Assembly: GCA_964390065.1 (NCBI GenBank)
Contig: CAYMGX010000005.1
Span: forward strand, 5,732-69,731
Direction: 5' to 3'
From: JAAZBG01 sp964390065
GTDB taxonomy: Bacteria; Fibrobacterota; Chitinivibrionia; Chitinivibrionales; Chitinispirillaceae
DNA length: 64,000 nucleotides
A program made the translations under genes and the position numbers. The notes below the pieces were generated by a model. It was given only the letters and a program-made list of their open reading frames with translations, was not told the DNA's origin and made no database searches. Below, piece after piece: positions 36,403 to 45,227 of this stretch. Each line of letters begins with the position of its first letter. Position 1 is the first letter of the stretch.

Positions 36403-37591
36403 CTATAAATATATTCTGTGCTGTTTGCTTACAGTATTAACACTTCTCTCGTGCACCGGGCCGGTAGCTGGCGGCGGGTCTGATACTGAGGTTAGCTCGA
36501 GGAAAGTTGCCGGTATTGTTCTTGATAATGCAGGATTACCGGTTGCAAATGCTGTTGTTAAAATCCGTCCGTCGGTTTATTTGATTGATTCATTGAACAG
36601 CGAATCGTTTATGGCGTCACATTATGTTCGCAACAATATAACCGGCGCAGATGGTTCTTTTAGCTTTGATAGTATTCTGGTCGATGAATACTTCCTTGAC
36701 ATATCGAAAAACGATTCAATTGGTGCGGTGAACCAGTTCTCTATTAACGAATCAGAACGGGATATCCGGCTTTCGTCAATCAAACTGGAACCTTTCGCTC
36801 TGATTGATGGCAATGTCCGTGTGAACGGTATTGACAGTACCGAGTACATTCTTCAGGTGTTTGGTACCGATTATAACAGAAAAGCTGATACCAATGGCTA
36901 CTTTGCAATGAGATTACCCCGTGGCCGGTATACCATGCACTTTGGTGCCTATGCATCGTGGGACTCTATGAAAACAAAACCTGTGGATCGTTTTGAACTT
37001 ACGTTTGATGTTTTTGAAAATTATAAATATATGGGTGATTTCTGGTTTAAGTCCCCGCCTAAGGATTCGTGTATTGATTTTTCATGCGACTCTATAATAA
37101 TGCGTAAGGCCCTGGATGAAATGCGCCTGGATAGCATCAATGTCAGAGCGGTTGCAACGGTAGAGAATAACCGTATTGTCGGGCTTAATCTTCGGGGGCT
37201 TCCAATATTTTATCTGTCAAAATATGTTGAATCGTTGACCGAGCTGCGAACACTGGATCTTGGATTGACACATTTATTTGAAGTACCTCCGACAATTGGC
37301 ATGTTTCAGAAACTTGAGACACTGAAACTTGACAGTAACGGACTCCAGTATCTGCCATCCGGCATTGTATCGTTAAGTGCTCTTAAATCGCTTGATATTA
37401 ACAGCAATTTTATAAGTGAAATGCCATCGGGTTTTCAAAATATGAAGTTACAATATCTTGATATTTCTAAAAATAAATTCTGTTCGTCCGATTCTGTTTT
37501 TACAAATTGGGCGGATATGTATGATCCGGACTGGAGGTATTATCAATTATGTCTGCCGATGTATCCCGTGATCGATAGCAGAATTGAATAA
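36389..37591 (+). CDS. Lipoprotein with carboxypeptidase-like domain and leucine-rich repeats
   Basis: 400 aa. Lipobox in 'LTVLTLLSCTGP' (Cys about 22). Residues about 35-110 form a carboxypeptidase-regulatory-like beta domain ('VAGIVLDNAGLPVANAVVKI'), a second beta module follows, and about 255-375 are four to five leucine-rich repeats of the 'LxxLxxLxLxxNxLxxLP' type ('LETLKLDSNGLQYLPSG', 'LKSLDINSNFISEMPSG'). It overlaps the TIGR02147 gene by 14 bp, so the two are translationally coupled and probably act together, perhaps as surface sensor and regulator. This is inferred from coupling alone. Confidence 0.8.
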   Translation: MMITNYKYILCCLLTVLTLLSCTGPVAGGGSDTEVSSRKVAGIVLDNAGLPVANAVVKIRPSVYLIDSLNSESFMASHYVRNNITGADGSFSFDSILVDEYFLDISKNDSIGAVNQFSINESERDIRLSSIKLEPFALIDGNVRVNGIDSTEYILQVFGTDYNRKADTNGYFAMRLPRGRYTMHFGAYASWDSMKTKPVDRFELTFDVFENYKYMGDFWFKSPPKDSCIDFSCDSIIMRKALDEMRLDSINVRAVATVENNRIVGLNLRGLPIFYLSKYVESLTELRTLDLGLTHLFEVPPTIGMFQKLETLKLDSNGLQYLPSGIVSLSALKSLDINSNFISEMPSGFQNMKLQYLDISKNKFCSSDSVFTNWADMYDPDWRYYQLCLPMYPVIDSRIE

Positions 37592-37789
37592 TGCAATGAC
37601 ACTCTGTTTTGTTCGGATGCGGATGTCAATAATCAAAAATATTGATAATAATAGTGCTGATACTGGTGTGATGAAAGATTGCTAAAAATCATTTCATGTA
37701 CCTTTGGCATGTGTTTAGAGTTGTCAAAGGTTTGTTTTAAAGGTTTATCGTAATGTTGCAATGAGTTCAGAAAAGTAAGAGGGTACCAG

Positions 37790-39355
37790 ATGCGTAGTGT
37801 AACAGCAGGGCTTGGGATAATGCTCCTGATTGTCGGGATTACAACATCCAATGCAGCAGTTGATTCATCAGCGATTATTTTTGATGATACAAAAATCCAT
37901 GAGTATCATCTTCATTTTTATTATGAAGACTGGCAGGATAGTCTTGAATATTATAAAGACAACGGTGAGCAGTATATTCCTGCACGGCTTGCGTATGTAA
38001 ATGGAACCGATAGCGTAATACTTGATAGCATAGGTGTTCGTTACAAAGGGAATTCATCATATTCATTGTCAGGTAATAGTTCCAGAAAACCCTTTAAATT
38101 TAAGTTTGATGAATACCGGTCACAAAACTTTTTCAGTGTTGGCAAACTGAATTTCAGTAATGCGATAAAGGATCCGACACAGATGCGTGAAAAACTTGCA
38201 TATGATATTATTGGGGAGTATATGCCGGCACCACGTGCTGCATTTGCAAAAATCTATATTGATGATTCCATGATCGGGTTGTATACACAGGTTGAGCAGG
38301 TTGACAAAAAATTCCTTAAAAGAAAATTTCCTTCCAACAAGTATAATCTGTATAAATCAAGTGATAACGGGGCTCCGCTTAATTATATAACTGCAAATCA
38401 GAGTGATTATGAAACCTTTTATGAATTGCAGACAAATGAAAAACAAAATGACTGGTCTGCACTTGTAACGTTACTCGATAAACTAAACAATACCGATTCA
38501 TCAGAGTTTGTTTCAGTTGTAGGATCTATGCTGGATATTGACAACTGCCTGCAGTATCTTGCCTTTAATATGGTGTTGTCCAACTTTGATAGTTATACAG
38601 GTTCAGGCAGAAATTATTATCTTTATGACGACTCTGCATCAGGTGCATTCAAGCTCGTTCCGTGGGATCTTAATTTCGCATTTGGTATATATAGCAACGG
38701 ATGGAATGTGACAACAGTTGATGCCGCAGTGACAAGTAATTTTGAACAGCGTCCGCTTATGAAAAAGCTCCTTACCAATGATTCGCTGAAACAAGTGTAT
38801 TTTTCATATATCAGACAGATGATTGACGGGGCTGCAAGTCTCAGTGTAGTTTCAGAGAAAATTGACAAGTATAAAGCGCTGATTGAACCGGTTGTTGCAG
38901 TCGATTCCAATAGTCTTACCACCTATGCCCAATTTTTAACTAATGTTGACAATGATATATCGGTTGCGGAAGGACCTGGTAAGGTTACAATTCCGGGATT
39001 GCGTTCATTTTTGTCAAAACGAATTGGAAATCTCAATACGCAGCTTGATACCTATCTTCCTGTAAACCAGCAGCGTATCACTGCAAAACACCGCAAGGCA
39101 ATTGCTGTGCAGGTATCAGGCACCGCGGGTGAAACGGTACTATCGATACGCAATTATATGTCAGGAAATAATCCTGCTATCATATCGGTGTTCAATGCAC
39201 AAGGTGCAAAAGTGTTTTCGTTCAGTAGTAATGAATCCGGAAATGATGTACACATATTGACAAAACGTATTCCCTGCAGGTTGGCACATGGTTTTTACAC
39301 AATCAGGGTAAACTCCCGGAGTGAGTGCCACCTGTCACATTTTGTTATCTGGTAA
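37790..39355 (+). CDS. Exported CotH kinase family protein
   Basis: 521 aa. Signal peptide ('MLLIVGITTSNAAVDS'), then the CotH domain: 'RYKGNSSYSLSGNSSRKPF' at about 84-102, 'VGKLNFSNAIKDPTQMREKL', 'VEQVDKKFLKRKF', 'LYKSSDNGAPLNY' and the metal-site-like 'LVPWDLNFAFG' at about 289-299. CotH in Bacillus spores phosphorylates coat proteins; homologues in non-sporulating bacteria are exported and their targets are mostly unknown. The last 85 residues ('ISVFNAQGAKVFSFSS', 'LAHGFYTIRVNS') look like a T9SS-type sorting domain. First gene of a six-gene run with DUF4956, HlyD-like, TolC-like and VTC-domain genes. Confidence 0.88.
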   Translation: MRSVTAGLGIMLLIVGITTSNAAVDSSAIIFDDTKIHEYHLHFYYEDWQDSLEYYKDNGEQYIPARLAYVNGTDSVILDSIGVRYKGNSSYSLSGNSSRKPFKFKFDEYRSQNFFSVGKLNFSNAIKDPTQMREKLAYDIIGEYMPAPRAAFAKIYIDDSMIGLYTQVEQVDKKFLKRKFPSNKYNLYKSSDNGAPLNYITANQSDYETFYELQTNEKQNDWSALVTLLDKLNNTDSSEFVSVVGSMLDIDNCLQYLAFNMVLSNFDSYTGSGRNYYLYDDSASGAFKLVPWDLNFAFGIYSNGWNVTTVDAAVTSNFEQRPLMKKLLTNDSLKQVYFSYIRQMIDGAASLSVVSEKIDKYKALIEPVVAVDSNSLTTYAQFLTNVDNDISVAEGPGKVTIPGLRSFLSKRIGNLNTQLDTYLPVNQQRITAKHRKAIAVQVSGTAGETVLSIRNYMSGNNPAIISVFNAQGAKVFSFSSNESGNDVHILTKRIPCRLAHGFYTIRVNSRSECHLSHFVIW

Positions 39356-39478
39356 ATAATATTGGAATAAAATAGTAATTCTGTATAAATTGTAAGTAAG
39401 GATAATTTGAACGCGCGGTCAGTTACGACGATCACGCAAAGACTGTTTAATAGATAAGACACAAGGAGTAAATCGGCG

Positions 39479-40162
39479 ATGCTTGATTTTCTAACAATTC
39501 AAACAGCAGCAGGAAGTGGATCAGTAATAAGCATTTTGTATACAGTGCTTTTATCATTCGCATTATCATCATTGGTTGCATTGACATACGAAAAAACATT
39601 CAGAGGATTGTCCTACTCGCGAAACTATGTTCAGGCGCTGATTCTCAGTGCTGTTGTTGCAGGGTCACTTATGCAGGCAATTGGTGAGAATCCCATGCGC
39701 GGACTTGGAATTTTAGGTGCACTTGCAATTATCCGTTTTCGTACAAACTTCAAGGATCCCCGTGATATCATTTTTCTTTTTGCCGCAGTTGCATCGGGCA
39801 TTTCCTGCGGAGTTTTCGGTTATGCAATAGCAGTTATCGGAACACTCGGATTCTGTGCTGTGGCATTTCTTTTGTACTACTCTCCATTTGGCCAGGCACG
39901 ATCCTTTGATGGAATGCTGCGGTTCAATGTCGAAAGTGATTCGGTAACAAGAATATCGCTTGAAAACATTTTAAAAGAAAATTGTGCAAATGTTGCATTG
40001 ATATCAATCAGGGAAACAGCTCAGGGAACCCGCCTTGACTATGCATACCATATCAAAATGAAGAAAGACAGGGTCAAGGAGGAGTTTGTCAACCAGATAC
40101 GTGAAATTAAGACTATTCGTGATGTCAATCTGTTACTACAGGAAACAACAGTAGAACTGTAA
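39479..40162 (+). CDS. DUF4956 membrane protein
   Basis: 227 aa with four N-terminal transmembrane helices, the third and fourth containing 'LGILGALAIIRFRTNFKDP' and 'DIIFLFAAVASGISCGVFGY' (about 75-118). This is the DUF4956 signature, similar to the MgtC membrane domain. A roughly 85-residue cytoplasmic alpha/beta tail follows. The function of DUF4956 is not established; it often sits beside CotH and VTC-domain genes, as here. AAGGAG lies upstream of the ATG. Confidence 0.85.
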   Translation: MLDFLTIQTAAGSGSVISILYTVLLSFALSSLVALTYEKTFRGLSYSRNYVQALILSAVVAGSLMQAIGENPMRGLGILGALAIIRFRTNFKDPRDIIFLFAAVASGISCGVFGYAIAVIGTLGFCAVAFLLYYSPFGQARSFDGMLRFNVESDSVTRISLENILKENCANVALISIRETAQGTRLDYAYHIKMKKDRVKEEFVNQIREIKTIRDVNLLLQETTVEL

Positions 40163-40214
40163 TATAAACTATCTTTAACTATACAGCTGAAAATTTACAA
40201 TAGGAAAAGACATA

Positions 40215-41261
40215 ATGAATTCTAACGGAAGTATAAAATATTTTTATGCAGCATTGATTGTAGTTGTTGTTTCACTGATTGTGATAACTTTAAGACTGAG
40301 AAGTGAAGCAACGCAGTTTACCGGTATTGCAGACGCAAAGGAGATCGTTGTCAATGTGCCGAATGCTGTTGAGATAAGAGATGTCAGAGTTTCTCCCGGA
40401 CAGATAGTCAATGAAGGCGATACGCTTGCCGCAGTAAGTACTGTGGGATTTAATAATCAGGAGATTGACACAAGAATTGCTGTGCTGGCTCATGAGATAG
40501 AAGAGTATAAAACCCGTAAAAATGCATTCTCAAAGCTTTCCGTTTCAGAGCGTCGTCAGCAGAGACTTGAAATTGATGATAAAAAAGCAGCGATTAAGGC
40601 TGAATTGCAGGAGCTTGAGTCTCAGTATGAGGTCAATCGATCTCTGTTAACTGATTTAAAGAGCATTAACAAGGAATTGGCAAATGCTGATAATAATTCA
40701 GGGACCAAAAAAAATCCGATAGTAGCGAAGATCGAATTTCTCAAAAAGGAACTCAGGAGAATTGAAAATTCATCGGTTATAACAATGTCAAGGGCACGTG
40801 ATGAATTGTCACTTGATGGTGATCCGTTATCAGAGCAGATTAAACAGCGTGAGGTTGAGCTGATACTATTGCAGGATGCGAAAAAAGAATTTTTTATAAC
40901 AGCAAAGATCAGTGGCGTTATTGGGTCTGTAGCATATAAAAGTGGTGAAAAGGCAAATGAATTCGATACCATAATGACCCTTCATGCAACAGCACCATCA
41001 TTTGTAAGAGGGTTTATTCACGAAAATACGTATAGTCAGGTTCATGTCGGACAAAAAGTTCTGGTAACTTCTCAGGATGTAAAAAAAGTAATGGTTAATG
41101 GTGAAATTATCGGTGTAGGTTCAAGAATCGTTGAGTATCCGATACGGTTGAGAAAATATCCGGAAATGATCATGTGGGGGAGGGAAGTTCAGGTAAAGAT
41201 TCCCGAATCCAACAAATTGTTGCTTGGCGAAAGGGTAATGATCACTCCGGTAAAAATGTGA
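40215..41261 (+). CDS. HlyD-like periplasmic adaptor protein
   Basis: 348 aa. An N-terminal membrane anchor (about 9-27) is followed by a lipoyl-like half motif ('DVRVSPGQIVNEGDTLAAVS'), a helical coiled-coil hairpin at about 80-215 rich in Glu, Lys and Leu, the second lipoyl half ('SGVIGSVAYKSGEKANEFD') and a beta-barrel-like end ('GREVQVKIPESNKLLLGERV'). This is the order of membrane-fusion proteins of HlyD/EmrA type. No ABC, RND or MFS pump is adjacent; the neighbouring inner-membrane protein is DUF4956 instead. It is therefore an unusual tripartite arrangement. Confidence 0.82.
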   Translation: MNSNGSIKYFYAALIVVVVSLIVITLRLRSEATQFTGIADAKEIVVNVPNAVEIRDVRVSPGQIVNEGDTLAAVSTVGFNNQEIDTRIAVLAHEIEEYKTRKNAFSKLSVSERRQQRLEIDDKKAAIKAELQELESQYEVNRSLLTDLKSINKELANADNNSGTKKNPIVAKIEFLKKELRRIENSSVITMSRARDELSLDGDPLSEQIKQREVELILLQDAKKEFFITAKISGVIGSVAYKSGEKANEFDTIMTLHATAPSFVRGFIHENTYSQVHVGQKVLVTSQDVKKVMVNGEIIGVGSRIVEYPIRLRKYPEMIMWGREVQVKIPESNKLLLGERVMITPVKM

Positions 41262-41342
41262 GGCAGTTCGTATAGTTGATATGCCGGATTACACAGAGAA
41301 ATATGATTACAATGATAAACTCCAAAATTTTTAGGACTTTCA

Positions 41343-42623
41343 ATGAACAATAAAAATATGCTTTTTTTAATTCTGGTATGCGGTGCCGCAGCTTTTGGAA
41401 AGAGCTACACCATTGACGGCATAATCAGGACATCTGTTGATGACCGCCGGGTTTCGTTACACGATGAGAAACATGAGTTTATTAAAAATACGTTTCCTGG
41501 TATCCCGCTTATAGACAAGATTGAATTAAAAGCTCAGGAAAAAGCGTTTGATTTAAATAATGTTGAGTATTCGCTGAAATTACAGCTACGGGGAATTGGA
41601 GAAACAGTTTCATCTGCGCGATACAGAAAAGCAATGATTCAGAAAAGTGTGCACAAATCACAACTGGTTATCGGAAGCACATTATCTGACCGTTATCTGG
41701 CTATTATAGACCTGCTTGAGCAGGAGTCGAAGCATAAGCTCTATCAGGAGCTGATGGATGTGTATGACGATAAGATAAAAGTGATGGAAAAGTTGAGCAC
41801 TGTTGATCCAAAATTTGAAATAATCGATTTGATAAAAGTAGAAAACGATAATCTTAAAGCACTTGCTGCAGATATGGAATGCCGGAAATTTGCAGATCTT
41901 GCTTCAAGTAAACTAAAAACCCTGCTCAGCGATCAGGATTTCACAGAAATTGATACAACAGGAATTTTTTCGGTGGATTCACTTTTACTTCTTGTCGAAA
42001 GTAAACTTGAAAATAATGCATTTAAGCTTGATGATGATAACGTGCATATCAGGAAATATAAAATTGATCTTGACATCGAGGAAGAACGGTATAAGCTCGA
42101 AAAAGCCGAAGCGAGGAAATATCTGAGCCATATCGGTTTTGCTTATGACAATGGTGAACATCTTGATCAGATTGCAAGAAGAAACGATGAGAAAGACTAC
42201 AATCTTAACGAGGCATTTACACTCGAAGTTGGTATTACGTTTCCTTTTTTAACGACCGGACCACATGCTGTTGTAAAACGTAAATCTGATTATATTAAAG
42301 CAAAAGATGAATATGAAACATTTAAGGAAGAGTTGCAGTATTTATTTACAGAAGACATTAATGACCTAAAATATTATATCATTCAATACCGTATATTAAA
42401 GGCAAGAGAGCTTGAGGTTGATGCTGAGGCATCACTGAAAAAATACCTTGAATTTAAAGGTGCTGATCCACTTGTTTTATTAACGATCAAAGAGAATATT
42501 GTCAAAAATCAATTAAACCGTACTGATGTCATTTATGGTCTTTACAGAAATTATATACATGTGCTGGATATGACCGGGGAGCTTATTAAATGGCCAACGA
42601 AGAACTTTCTACTGCAACAATAG
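41343..42623 (+). CDS. TolC-like outer-membrane factor protein
   Basis: 426 aa. Signal peptide ('ILVCGAAAFGKSYT'), then long alpha-helical hairpins ('LDIEEERYKLEKAEARKYLS', 'DDKIKVMEKLS') broken by short amphipathic beta segments ('SHIGFAYDNGEH', 'FTLEVGITFPFLTTGPHAVV'), the pattern of TolC-type channels though divergent. It follows the HlyD-like adaptor, which supports a channel role. Its end overlaps the VTC-domain gene by 34 bp. Confidence 0.65.
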   Translation: MNNKNMLFLILVCGAAAFGKSYTIDGIIRTSVDDRRVSLHDEKHEFIKNTFPGIPLIDKIELKAQEKAFDLNNVEYSLKLQLRGIGETVSSARYRKAMIQKSVHKSQLVIGSTLSDRYLAIIDLLEQESKHKLYQELMDVYDDKIKVMEKLSTVDPKFEIIDLIKVENDNLKALAADMECRKFADLASSKLKTLLSDQDFTEIDTTGIFSVDSLLLLVESKLENNAFKLDDDNVHIRKYKIDLDIEEERYKLEKAEARKYLSHIGFAYDNGEHLDQIARRNDEKDYNLNEAFTLEVGITFPFLTTGPHAVVKRKSDYIKAKDEYETFKEELQYLFTEDINDLKYYIIQYRILKARELEVDAEASLKKYLEFKGADPLVLLTIKENIVKNQLNRTDVIYGLYRNYIHVLDMTGELIKWPTKNFLLQQ

Positions 42624-43498
42624 AAAAACCGGCTGAATCACAGAGTGGATCTGTTTCAGAAAAAGAGAATAAGCAGCGTGGTGTCAAAGAGTTCTCAACG
42701 CCAAGCACACTTGAGCGTTACGAATTGAAGTATACGATTCCATCATTTATGGTGGATCCGATCGTAGACTTTATTAAACCGTATTGCTCCTATGATTCAT
42801 ACTCATTAAAATCGGTTACAACGGATAACTATTATAAGGTAAACAGTCTCTATTTTGACACACCTGAGTTTCTGTTTATTAAAAAGAGGATGGCGAGAGC
42901 AGAAAATCGTTTTAATATGAGAATCCGTTCATACGGTGATCATCCGGTTCCCCCATATTTTCTTGAAATAAAGCAAAGGCGGGGTGATACGATTCGAAAA
43001 TTCAGAGCAAAATGCGAAGATACATTCCTTCAGGAGTTGTCAACTTCTGCATTGAAACCGATGCACTTCAGTACCTCTGAAAAAGAACGTAAAAATCAGG
43101 AACTTTTTTTTAACTTGATGCAGACCTATTGTGCAAATCCTGTAGTTCTGGTACAGTATATGCGCAAAGCATTTGTTTCCGATGTGGATGATTATGCCCG
43201 GGTGACTTTTGATAAATCGCTCCGCTATATGCCTCAGAATACATTCAATATATTTCCCGTTGAGCAGAGTATGTGCCCCTCTGATTTCCAGACTAATTAC
43301 GATGATGGGTGCAGTATTATCCTTGAGCTGAAGTGTTATACATCCTATGTGCCCTTATGGATGATTGACCTGGTCAGGAAATTTCAACTTCGCCGAAGAG
43401 GATTCTCAAAATATTCAAACTGTTTAAGGCCTGTTTTTGACCGGTATGCAGTAGCAAAAGATATTCACGGGCGCGTTCCGACAATCGAATTTAATTAA
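42590..43498 (+). CDS. VTC-domain polyphosphate polymerase family protein
   Basis: 302 aa, soluble, with a charged roughly 35-residue leader. The VTC tunnel-fold residues are visible: 'ERYELKYTIP' at about 42-51, 'NSLYFDTPEFLFIKKR', 'NMRIRSYGD', 'FLEIKQRRGDTIRKFRAKC' and the C-terminal 'SIILELKCYTSYVP' (basic and acidic residues that line the triphosphate tunnel). In yeast this domain makes polyphosphate from ATP. The bacterial relatives are rarely tested and may instead use another nucleotide or phosphate donor. It overlaps the TolC-like gene by 34 bp, so it belongs to this operon. Confidence 0.85.
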   Translation: MANEELSTATIEKPAESQSGSVSEKENKQRGVKEFSTPSTLERYELKYTIPSFMVDPIVDFIKPYCSYDSYSLKSVTTDNYYKVNSLYFDTPEFLFIKKRMARAENRFNMRIRSYGDHPVPPYFLEIKQRRGDTIRKFRAKCEDTFLQELSTSALKPMHFSTSEKERKNQELFFNLMQTYCANPVVLVQYMRKAFVSDVDDYARVTFDKSLRYMPQNTFNIFPVEQSMCPSDFQTNYDDGCSIILELKCYTSYVPLWMIDLVRKFQLRRRGFSKYSNCLRPVFDRYAVAKDIHGRVPTIEFN

Positions 43499-43545
43499 CA
43501 TTGAAACTCAACACTACAATACTTTACATAGAAGGAAAATGGCAA

Positions 43546-43791
43546 ATGAGAACTTTAAGAACGTTAGAAAAAAACAAAAACAACACTACTGAATCATCAT
43601 GGATTGCGGCGCCGGCATTTCCTAAACCTGATGACCTTATCAAGAAAGAGGATAATATCAAGGTAACACTCGAACTGAGTAAAAAAAGTATCGATCTTTT
43701 TAAGAAGTATGCAAAGAAAAAAGGGTTCAAGTATCAGAAAATGATTCGTATCCTTGTCGATACATACGCAAACAAAGCATTAAAAGCATAA
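43546..43791 (+). CDS. CopG/BrnA-like ribbon-helix-helix antitoxin-type protein
   Basis: 81 aa from the ATG at 43546, which has GAAGGA nine bases upstream. The C-terminal half 'KVTLELSKKSIDLFKKYAKK' followed by 'KYQKMIRILVDTYANKAL' is a ribbon-helix-helix motif of CopG-type antitoxins. No toxin-sized gene lies beside it. It follows the VTC gene by 47 bp and may be cotranscribed, so it could be a small regulator of the CotH-VTC operon or an orphan antitoxin. Confidence 0.7.
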   Translation: MRTLRTLEKNKNNTTESSWIAAPAFPKPDDLIKKEDNIKVTLELSKKSIDLFKKYAKKKGFKYQKMIRILVDTYANKALKA

Positions 43792-43876
43792 GAGATCATT
43801 TGTTATTCGCTGTTCCTGTGCGGTTTTCCGGCGTATATCGGGGAATTCCCCATAGGAACGCCTTTTGGTCTGCCGT

Positions 43877-44845
43877 CTATATCATCCCCAACGATTTTAA
43901 AACAAACACTCCCAGAAAAAGTGTAACAAGTGAACCGATTGTTGTAAGGAGTACAATATTTGCAGACAGATCGGCATCATTGTTCATATTCTTTGCCATT
44001 ATGTAACTGCTGACTGCTGTTGGTGATGCAAACAGGATATAAATAACGCCCAGTGATGATCCCTTAAAACCAAGAAAATATGCAGCGGTAGTGAATATCA
44101 GTGGTGACACAATAATTTTAATAAATGACGCCACAGAAGCAAGCCGCAGATTACCAATAAATACTGTGAATTTGAAATTGTAGCCAATGTCAAGTAGTGC
44201 CAACGGTAATGCAATTGCTGACAGGTAGGTAATTGTTTTTTCAAGAAAGCCGGGCAATCTGAATCCGGTCACAGAAAAGGGGATCGCAAGAATTACGGCA
44301 ATTATTAAAGGATTCTTCGCGATATCAAAGAGTACCTTTTTTTTCCAGGATAGTGATTTTTCAAGTGATGTTGCAGTGAGAATGATGACAGCAAGAATAT
44401 TATAGAGAGGTATGATAATCGAAACGATAATACTGCTTTTTGCTGTGGCATCAGCACCAAGTGTTGATGATAGATTTTTAATAAGAGGAATACCCAGTAT
44501 GATAAAATTGCTTCTGAATCCACCCTGAACGAATGCGCCGATTGATTTTCTTGCTGCCAGTAAACCAAATGCACCTATCGTTATGAGTACGAATTGAATA
44601 AGTGTTCCACTGACACTGAATAGAATCAGATTAAGATCAAAAATTGTTTTGAAATCTACCTGATATACCGAGTCAAAAATCATGGCTGGAAGTGCAATGG
44701 TAAACACAAGTTTATTAGATGCAGCTGAAAAATCATCATTAAGGAAATTCCTCTTTTTAAGAAAAAAACCTCCTCCGATAATAATAAATACCGGTATAAC
44801 TGCATTAAAACTGAAAAAGAGATTCGTTAAAACTGAACCTGACAC
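43877..44845 (-). CDS. AEC family transporter
   Basis: 322-aa inner-membrane protein with about ten helices in two five-helix halves, of the auxin-efflux-carrier/malate-permease family. Markers are 'IGGGFFLKKRNFLND', 'FSVTGFRLPGFLEKTITYLS', 'LPLALLDIGYNFKF' and the C-terminal 'ILFASPTAVSSYIMAKNM' with conserved Pro and Ser. Substrates in bacteria are usually organic acids; none can be assigned here. Single gene, convergent with the CotH-VTC operon, 85 bp from its last gene. Confidence 0.88.
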   Translation of the reverse strand: MSGSVLTNLFFSFNAVIPVFIIIGGGFFLKKRNFLNDDFSAASNKLVFTIALPAMIFDSVYQVDFKTIFDLNLILFSVSGTLIQFVLITIGAFGLLAARKSIGAFVQGGFRSNFIILGIPLIKNLSSTLGADATAKSSIIVSIIIPLYNILAVIILTATSLEKSLSWKKKVLFDIAKNPLIIAVILAIPFSVTGFRLPGFLEKTITYLSAIALPLALLDIGYNFKFTVFIGNLRLASVASFIKIIVSPLIFTTAAYFLGFKGSSLGVIYILFASPTAVSSYIMAKNMNNDADLSANIVLLTTIGSLVTLFLGVFVLKSLGMI

Positions 44846-45227
44846 ATTGCTATCCTATGTTATTGTAAATCGTGGTTATAATCTACATTACACCGTAGAA
44901 TTGATGATAGGAAAAAGTTTTGTATAAATAAATGTACTATTGAAATACATTATTGTACAATTTCAGATCGATCTTTACAAGTAGAAGGTACGTTGATTAT
45001 TTTAAATCATGGTGTTCTGATGATTACTGAGCACATAGTTTGTTGAATTGTATACTTTGTCTGGATACGTAAGTCTGGCAGGTTTATTAATAGACAAAAA
45101 GGCAGTTGTGTATTTTGAATATTATTACTTTTTATATGTAGTAATTATGTGTTGTCATCGTTTTTTTTTAGAATGCAAATGATTGGAAACAGAATCCAGG
45201 ATATTCTTTTAAAAGGAGTGAATTTCA
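44846..45227. other. Gene-free promoter region
   Basis: About 380 AT-rich bases between divergent genes. AAAAGGAG upstream of the porin-like gene is its ribosome binding site. No operator-like repeat was seen. Confidence 0.4.
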
